Positions 57,948-64,000 of a stretch of 64,000 nucleotides of DNA are shown here, in pieces (within the stretch, counting starts at the first letter, position 1; each line of letters opens with the position of its first letter). Below the pieces are notes generated by a model. That model was given only the letters and a program-made list of their open reading frames with translations. It did no database searches and was not told the DNA's origin. The position numbers and the translations under genes are program-made. Origin of the DNA: Papilionanthe hookeriana x Papilionanthe teres (lineage: Eukaryota; Streptophyta; Magnoliopsida; Asparagales; Orchidaceae); the NCBI GenBank assembly GCA_022702705.1, contig CM040429.1, positions 3,526,073 to 3,590,072 of the forward strand, written 5' to 3'.

Positions 57948-58419
57948 TGTTAGATTAATTATGGGACTACAATGTAATTAATAAATGTGTTGGATCATTA
58001 CTTAATAAGTCAAAATTATTGTGGTTCAATTAATTAATAAAGTTTATGACTTTAGGCACATTTGTCATGAAATTATAAGTGTGGATACCATAAGAGCAAA
58101 TTCCAATTTAATGAGGGCGAGATTGGAATTAAGCGATCCTTTGTAACCACTGAGTTAGTTACTGATAAATACGAGGGTAATGGTCCCTTATCTGCATACT
58201 TCTAAATTCTCTTGTTCCCCATCAACGAGAGAGACTAAGGAAAACTCCGAAAAATCTGCAGATTGGAAGATCATTGCTTGCAATCGATCAAATGGATTCA
58301 GGTACGCTTCCGTCTTAAGATCAAAGATAGATTTAAGTTTTGTTGTTTTTCTCCAACAAGAATGTGAACGGAAATTAAAGTTTTACGGATTAAAGTTTTA
58401 CGGATTAAAGTTTCTAACA
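57948..58419 (+). repeat. 3' LTR of copia element 2
   Basis: TGTTAGATTA...TTTCTAACA. Contains a tandem duplication of TTTTACGGATTAAAG near its end that the 5' LTR does not have. Confidence 0.92.
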
Positions 58420-58424
58420 AAATA
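58420..58424. other. Target-site duplicate AAATA of copia element 2 (right)
   Basis: Pairs with 51646-51650. Confidence 0.85.
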
Positions 58425-58827
58425 TACTCTTTGTGTTTTCTTTATGTGTGTGTGAAAACAAAATCTTTTATGTTTTTTTTTATTCGGTTGTGTCATTAAT
58501 CATGTTTGTTCCACAAAATTTTCCTGAGACCATTCAACATTTAGTTGCATGTCATTGTGTTAACTTTTCGTATTTAATTACTTTTAAATCGACCACTTTG
58601 TAAACTAAGACAATTGAATATATACCAGAAGAACATGTTAACACTTAGTCAACTCTTCTTATATTTTGGAATATAATATTTAGTAATTTTTCATGGGTGT
58701 GAAAATTAAGTACGAGAGAATAATTTGAAGATAATTGAGTATTCACATGATCCATTTCAAAAAGGCATGATTTTCATATTTTAAAACCCATATTACTTAG
58801 AGTTTATTTGTGCAAAATTAAGATTTA

Positions 58828-58882
<55 letters not shown>

Positions 58883-60005
58883 CTAGATTTAGGGTTAGTT
58901 GACTAATAATTGAACAATTTGAGAGATTAATCATTTCCTCATGGAATCAATACATCGACTCATAATCTGCATATTACCTGATTTACACTATCTCATGTTT
59001 CGTACTATTTCGAAGTTTAGTTATCTTAGCACTAAGTTTATCTCATGAAGAGTGTCATAAGCTAAAAACGACAAACAATTCTTAATAACAACCAATTATT
59101 TTTAATATTTAATTATGGTATTGATAGCCTAATTTTGATTGTTGTAGATCAACTACGATCATCATGGCCCAATTATAATCCCTAAGCCATTATTCTCTAA
59201 TCATTATCTCCTAATTGTGTTATTATTTCATAACTCATATTATAACAATAAATAAGTACTGGACACCTATCTTAGAGTTAGGCCACATGATTTTATATTC
59301 TTATAATTTTTCAAGTAAAAATATAATTATATACTATTTTATTTTTTTTTCTCGTGTTACACTGAATCTTCATACAATACTAAAATATAATCGCCTACTA
59401 TATTATGATTAATTTTCCAAGCACGCAACAATCATTTCTTTATTTGATTATTCTTTTAATATAATAAGTATTTTAATTGAAATTTCTTCATAACAAATGA
59501 GTGTATTTGAGCTCGTAAAATGTATATTAATGCACAAATTAAAATTTTGATTTACTTTTATGCTCCATTTGAAATCAAAATCAATCGAGGCATCCATTTC
59601 ACTCAAAATTATTTTATTATGATAGTTAATCTTAGAGTTCATCATGAATAAATTTTATTTGAATAATTGTAATTAAACTCAAAGTTCTTATTTATGTTTC
59701 ATAAATATTGAATAAATAATTGAAAACAGAAAATATGTATATTTTTTTCACATTTTTTAATAAATTATTCAGAGTTGTTCCACTGGTGGCCCATTAATAT
59801 TTTTTTGTTATATATAACAGGCTTTCAAGAAGGGGCAAGCGGTCTAATTCGAAATTCCTAGCATATAGCCACTAAAGCCCAACAAAGCAACCCATCAACA
59901 TAACACTATATTTTCTCTTGCAATTCTCATCCATTCAAAGAACAGCTCTATAATAAATTTTGATGACGTGGACTGAATTTTTTACTTTTAAGTAGGAGTC
60001 ATATA
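58425..60005. other. AT-rich intergenic DNA
   Basis: An (AT)n microsatellite occupies about 58831-58880. Otherwise nothing recognised. A slightly GC-richer stretch at 59765-59900 has no partner in the window. Confidence 0.45.
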
Positions 60006-60008
60006 GTT

Positions 60009-60560
60009 AAGGGCTGTCAAAATGGGTTGGTGTTCACGAGGTGCTCGTGTTCGACTCGTTAAGTAAAGCATGTTTTAATTTATTTATCAAGTAAATGAGT
60101 GGAACATGAATATATATTTTGCGTTCAATATATAAATGAGTCAAACACAAACAAAAATTTGTACATTCATGTTCTGCTCATTTTTGTTCGAAATAATATA
60201 TATATGTATATACAGTTAGTGAGAATTTTTTTGTAATAATTTAAACTATAAGCTATAGAGATTTATAATCAATTAAATTATTAATTAAAAATAAAATATA
60301 ATATAATAAATTCTATTTGAATGAATATTTTAATATAAATAATAAGATTTTAAACTCGCCACTACCCTGCTTAGGACTGCGTGATTAGGGATGTCAAAAT
60401 AACTAGTTGTTTGGGAACAACTCGTGTTCGACTCACTAGCTTAGTAAGCCGAACACAAAGAGTTTTTGCTCGATATATTAAGAAGCTGCGACGAACAATA
60501 ATATTTTTCAACGAGTCGAGCATGAGCTTGCTCAATCTCGGCTCATTTACAGCTTGACAT
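60009..60560. repeat. Two adjacent family C copies
   Basis: The first starts AGGGCTGTCAAAATGGG (60009) with GCTCGTGTTCGACTCGTTAA. The second starts AGGGATGTCAAAATAAC (60388) with CTCGTGTTCGACTCAC and ends TCGGCTCATTTACAGCTTGACAT (about 60560), an inverse of its start. They resemble 63660-64000 and 3090-3681. Confidence 0.6.
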
Positions 60561-60614
60561 GTAGTTAGCTATGGTATCAAATAGCAGTTAGTCTATGTCA
60601 TATAAATTTTTTTT

Positions 60615-61936
60615 TTTTTTTAGTTCAAGTATTTTTAATCAAAACGAATATTTAACGATTGGTGACTTTTTAACCAAGTCTTTTGCTTCTCGTGAGATGA
60701 TCTCTAATGGGATTGACATGTCTTGGAATTGGAATAAGTGGGTAAAGCCTTCTATTTGCTTTTTTATTTGGTGTGTTTTTCATAATTGTGTTCCCACTGA
60801 TAACATTCTTAAACTTAAGGGTTTAAGATTAGCTTATATGTGTTATATTTGTCATAATGTGGAAGAGACTATGATGCATCTTTTTAGTGGTTGTTCCTTT
60901 ACTTATAGTATTTGGAGAAGTTTATATGAGCTTTGTGGTATAAATGAGGTTTTTAAAGGTTATAGTACTATTCAGGATATTTTTGATGATTGGAGAAATA
61001 TGGGGCATAAATTCTTATCTATTTTGCATTTTATTGTCATTTGGTTCATTTGAACTTCTCGGAATTCCTGCAAGCATAAGAATGAGAGTGTTCATGTTTT
61101 GAATATCTTTGCTCATATTTGTTCTTGTATCCAGAAGAATTTTGCCTTTAATTCTATTATAGATAGGGGTAACTGTTATGTGAGGATTATTGCTACTGAT
61201 CTTTGGTATTCTTTTAACAATCATCCCGGCTTTTTTGTACGGGTTTGTTTTCTTAAACCTGCAGCTCCCTTTTTTAAGTTTAATACTGGTGGGTGTTGGA
61301 GGCATATCGCTGCTGGTATTGGGGGTGTTTACAGAGATTAGAATGGTTCTGTGCTTTTTTGGTTTGCGGCTCCCTCTTTGCCTGTCTCTCCCCTTGTGGC
61401 TGAGGTTGATGCTGTAGTTTTTGATTTGTTGCTCACGGTTAAAATGTGTTGGATCAACTTATACTTAGAAGTTGATTCTATTATTCTTTGGAAAGTTTGC
61501 AATCTAACATTAATTGTCATTGAAGTATTAGTTTGCAAGTTCGTAGAATTCGAAGGTTGGCTGCTAGGCTTAATATTGTTTGGACTCATACTAGAAGGGA
61601 TGGAAATCGTGTTGCAGATTGGACCGCGAAGCTGGGTTCTCTTTTTATGTGCTCCTTATATTTCTAATCATTTGCTAGTAGATTTGATAATGTTGGTTTC
61701 TTCTGATATGTAATTTTGTTGTTCTGTCTTTTATTTGTTTTTGTTGTTTGAGTTTTCTTGTTTTTGTCCGTGTCGTTGGTATTGTATTTTTATTTTTTTG
61801 GAAAGAGGGCCTTATATTTTTTTTTTCTTGTGTGAGTTGTGTGTGTATTTAGATAGTACCTCTTTCCCAGTTTTGTACTTCTATTTTTGTTGAAACGCGT
61901 AAGGAGCATTGGGCTCTTTTACCAAAAAAAATAATA
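60615..61936 (+). mobile_element. 5'-truncated LINE (non-LTR retrotransposon) fragment
   Basis: Carries the C-terminal part of a plant L1-type ORF2 and a 3' end with the run CTCTTTTACCAAAAAAAATA, a typical LINE terminus with a short A tail. No RT palm domain is present, so at least the first two thirds of the ORF are missing. A target duplication was not resolved. Confidence 0.75.
60633..61713 (+). pseudogene. LINE ORF2 remnant: zf-RVT and RNase H-like regions
   Basis: The first frame (to 61053) reads SWNWNKWVKPSICFFIWCVF, LPT-type VPTDNILKLKGL and CYICHNVEETMMHLFSGCSF, then IWRSLYEL: the reverse-transcriptase zinc-binding domain (zf-RVT) with its Cys/His set. After a stop the remnant continues with FKFNTGGCWRHIAAGIGGVYRD (about 61275-61340, RNase H-like start), VAEVDAVVFDLL and LYLEVDSIILWKVC, then in another frame RRDGNRVADWTAKLGS (about 61600). 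The RNase H active-site Asp near the start of the domain appears as Asn-Thr-Gly (NTGG). Dead through stops and frame changes. Confidence 0.75.
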
Positions 61937-61939
61937 TAT

Positions 61940-62540
61940 TTTTTGGATTATTGTAATAAAAGTTTTAATTAAAACTTATATGAATCCAATTTATGTCAAA
62001 ATAAATTTTGGAAATGTTAGAATTTATTTTGGCTGAAATTTAGTTGAGATATCTAAACAAAAAAACATTTCATTTTGATGAAAACGAACATACAAATTAT
62101 TATAAAGCTCTCATAAAATGTGTATAATATAAAATTATAATAATTTTTCATGTAAGATATTCAAAGTTTATAAAAAAAATTAGTGCATATTTTTATTTTT
62201 TTAAATAATGATTATGATTATTCATTTACTCGTTAAAAAATTAATTTATGCTCCCACTATTTTAATTTATGATCCCTGTGATGGGTGCATAAGCACCAAA
62301 CATATACTATTAATTATGTTAAAAATAATCGAATATTTAATTATAAATTTAAAAGCATTTATATTTTTAACAATCAATCTATCCATAATAAGTCTTAGTT
62401 AAAATTTCTCAATATTTCTACCTTGATTAACTTTGCATTGTGAAAAAAAAAATATATCAAGAAGATTGAGATTTCTTTTTTTAGATACTCTTATTAATTT
62501 TTTTTGTATGAAATTTGACATGCAATTTAATGAAATGGAA
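61940..62540. other. AT-rich intergenic DNA, nothing recognised
   Basis: No supported feature. Confidence 0.4.
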
Positions 62541-62598
62541 GATTTATATATATACCACTCAATTACTATGTAGTTAATATTAATGATCAAAACTTTAG

Positions 62599-62650
<52 letters not shown>

Positions 62651-63020
62651 CACCAAAATCTTTTAAATAAAATGCACATTCTCATGCATAGAAAATGTGG
62701 TGTGTGTGTGTGTGTGTGTAAAAAAGAACATTTAAAGTTCGTTTGAGGCAACGGTTTTATCTGTTTTGGTAAACTGTATTTTGACAGTTTTTTCAAAAAA
62801 TTAATGTCAAAATATGATTTTTCCCATCGGTCCTAGTAATATGCGGTGACAACTTTCTCACTATGATATGACTTTTTCAAAAAAAAAAAATCGCAACAAC
62901 GATTTGAACATAATATTATTTTTTAGCGGCTTCACTGTTTTTTTTAATAAGCTGCAGCTGCATCAAACATATATTTAGTTGTTAAAGATTGGGTGGAATG
63001 TACATAAATATCTCTTATAT
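62540..63020. repeat. Foldback family A copy carrying a family B insertion and an expanded (AT)n(AC)n tract
   Basis: Left arm GGAAGATTTATATATATACC and ACTCAATTACTATGTAG; an (AT)n(AC)n tract at 62597-62651; CATTCTCATGCATAGAAAATG; (TG)n at 62700-62719; then the family B element at 62735-62974; then the right arm TAGTTGTTAAAGATTGGGTG and ATGTACATAAATATC. Confidence 0.6.
62735..62974. mobile_element. Family B short inverted-repeat element nested in family A
   Basis: Flanked by TTA at 62732-62734 and 62975-62977. Ends AAGTTCGTTTGAGGC and GCATCAAACATATA are inverted. Inner block GGTAAACTGTATTTTGACAG is shared with 27850. Confidence 0.6.
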
Positions 63021-63029
63021 TTATTTGTA

Positions 63030-63655
63030 CTCAATTTTAGAAATTGTAATAGAAAATCAATTATGTAATTTCTTAATTATATAGTTATGCCAAATGATTT
63101 GATTTATTATTGAAGTTTCTTCAGTTATAATTTTATGTATTTCTATATTTTTTGAATATCGATTGAACTAAATGTTCACTGCTTTGACATTTTTGCTCTT
63201 GATAGATATATAACGGGCCGAATCCAGTTGTGGGCTCTTATTTAAATATAGAAATCTTGGGCTTAGTTTTTTACCCATAGGTTGGGTGCTCATTTATAAA
63301 AATTAAATTTTTTGTGTGAGATAGTTAAATGCATAAAAATTAGGTGCTATTATGTAAGTTTTCATATCAGTTATTTGTCCTTTATTTGCTTAGATTAAAA
63401 TGCGGACATTTGGATGATTATTTGTATGATAATTAATTTCTTAATATGTAATTATTATCTAATTAGTTGGACCATTTAATTTAATGAATTAATTAACTTT
63501 ATCTTTCTGTTAGTCAGTCAGCCTAGTTGAGTCTATTTTTTGTAATCATTATTTTATACATAGATTGAAATGCATTATAATTAATTATCAATTAATATCT
63601 CAATAATTACAGTATCGATATTTTTTTTTTATTGAGGAAGATGTTAGAAGGGCAG
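63030..63655. other. AT-rich intergenic DNA with a diverged family A arm
   Basis: About 63282-63365 resembles a family A right arm (GGGTGCTCATTTATAAAAAT, TTAGGTGCTATTATGTAAG). No gene. Confidence 0.35.
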
Positions 63656-63659
63656 CAGT

Positions 63660-64000
63660 AGGGCTGTCAAAAAATCTCGTGTTCGTGAACAATTCATGTT
63701 CGATTCGTTCGATAAACAAATGAGATGAACACTAACAAATTTTTTTGTTCGGTTAGTTAAACGAACCAAACACGAATAGTGATGTGTTCGTTCGTGTTCG
63801 GTTCATTCTTGTTCGAAATACAAAATAATTTAAAATAATTATATATAAAAAATTTATGATATTTTAAAAATAATTATATATTATAAAAATTTATTATATT
63901 TTAAATAATTAAACTTCTATAAATTATAATATATGATAAATTATTAATAACAATAATAATATTATATTATTAATTATTTTAATATAAATATTATAATATT
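63660..64000. repeat. Family C repeat, cut by the window edge
   Basis: Starts TAGGGCTGTCAAAAAATC, then GATTCGTTCGATAAACAAAT, AACGAACCAAACACGAATAG and the AT-rich tail that also follows the same blocks at 3330-3440. Confidence 0.65.

Larger units (their letters stand above)
51651..58419 (+). mobile_element. Full-length Ty1/copia retrotransposon, element 2
   Basis: 6769 bp, same family and orientation as 37555-44238, with target duplication AAATA. LTRs of 451 bp (5') and 472 bp (3'), a GC-rich leader block, gag, pol, polypurine tract. The LTR 3' part (from the CTTAAGATTAAAG block onward) is unlike that of element 1, so two LTR subtypes exist within one family. Frames are broken throughout, but several motifs lost in element 1 are intact here. 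Confidence 0.93.

Noticed and set aside
62399..62796. Frames across (AT)n/(AC)n tracts with poly Tyr-Ile and Val-Cys
   Set aside because: Microsatellite translation.

Overview
The window is nuclear DNA of a flowering plant. It is AT-rich, dominated by decayed and nested transposable elements, and holds one recognisable host gene family: two intronless, GC-rich MAP kinase kinase genes of the MKK7/MKK9 (group D) type, both on the minus strand about 4.5 kb apart. I see no rRNA gene, functional tRNA gene, CRISPR array, operon or organelle-like stretch. The species cannot be named from what is visible.

Layout. 1-1221: edge of a minus-strand Ty1/copia-type element (LTR, primer-binding site, GC-rich leader). 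1860-2380: fossil of a Ty3/gypsy gag. 2500-6250: AT-rich DNA with small dispersed repeats. 6255-13190 and 13655-27480: two direct copies of one segment of about 7 kb; the second copy is expanded by an insert of about 1.4 kb and by a probable solo LTR of about 6.1 kb flanked by CTGCC. 27784-28060: a short inverted-repeat element. 28690-29736 and 34266-35294: the two kinase genes, with a tRNA-derived SINE between them. 37555-44238 and 51651-58419: two related full-length Ty1/copia elements, each with two LTRs and a perfect 5-bp target duplication but with shattered gag-pol frames. 46190-47640: an older minus-strand copia remnant. 48056-48416: a Mutator-type non-autonomous element with 9-bp target duplications. 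60595-61936: a 5'-truncated LINE. 62540-63365: nested short elements. The rest is AT-rich DNA without a recognisable gene.

The kinases would act in the middle of a MAPKKK-MAPKK-MAPK phosphorylation cascade. The gene at 34266-35294 has every catalytic motif. Its neighbour at 28690-29736 has HLD in place of the catalytic-loop HRD, caused by one base. A shared 19-nt stretch containing a G-box lies upstream of each gene and looks like a relic of their tandem duplication.

The most unusual signals are: (1) a repeated CAG-to-CGA and CTG-to-TCG scrambling that separates the two copia copies and recurs in both 5' LTRs but neither 3' LTR, which may be a footprint of CHG methylation in long-read consensus; (2) a GC-rich copia leader with 25-bp palindromic repeats, open in several frames on both strands; (3) the HLD kinase; (4) two short inverted-repeat families whose nesting gives a relative order of insertion.
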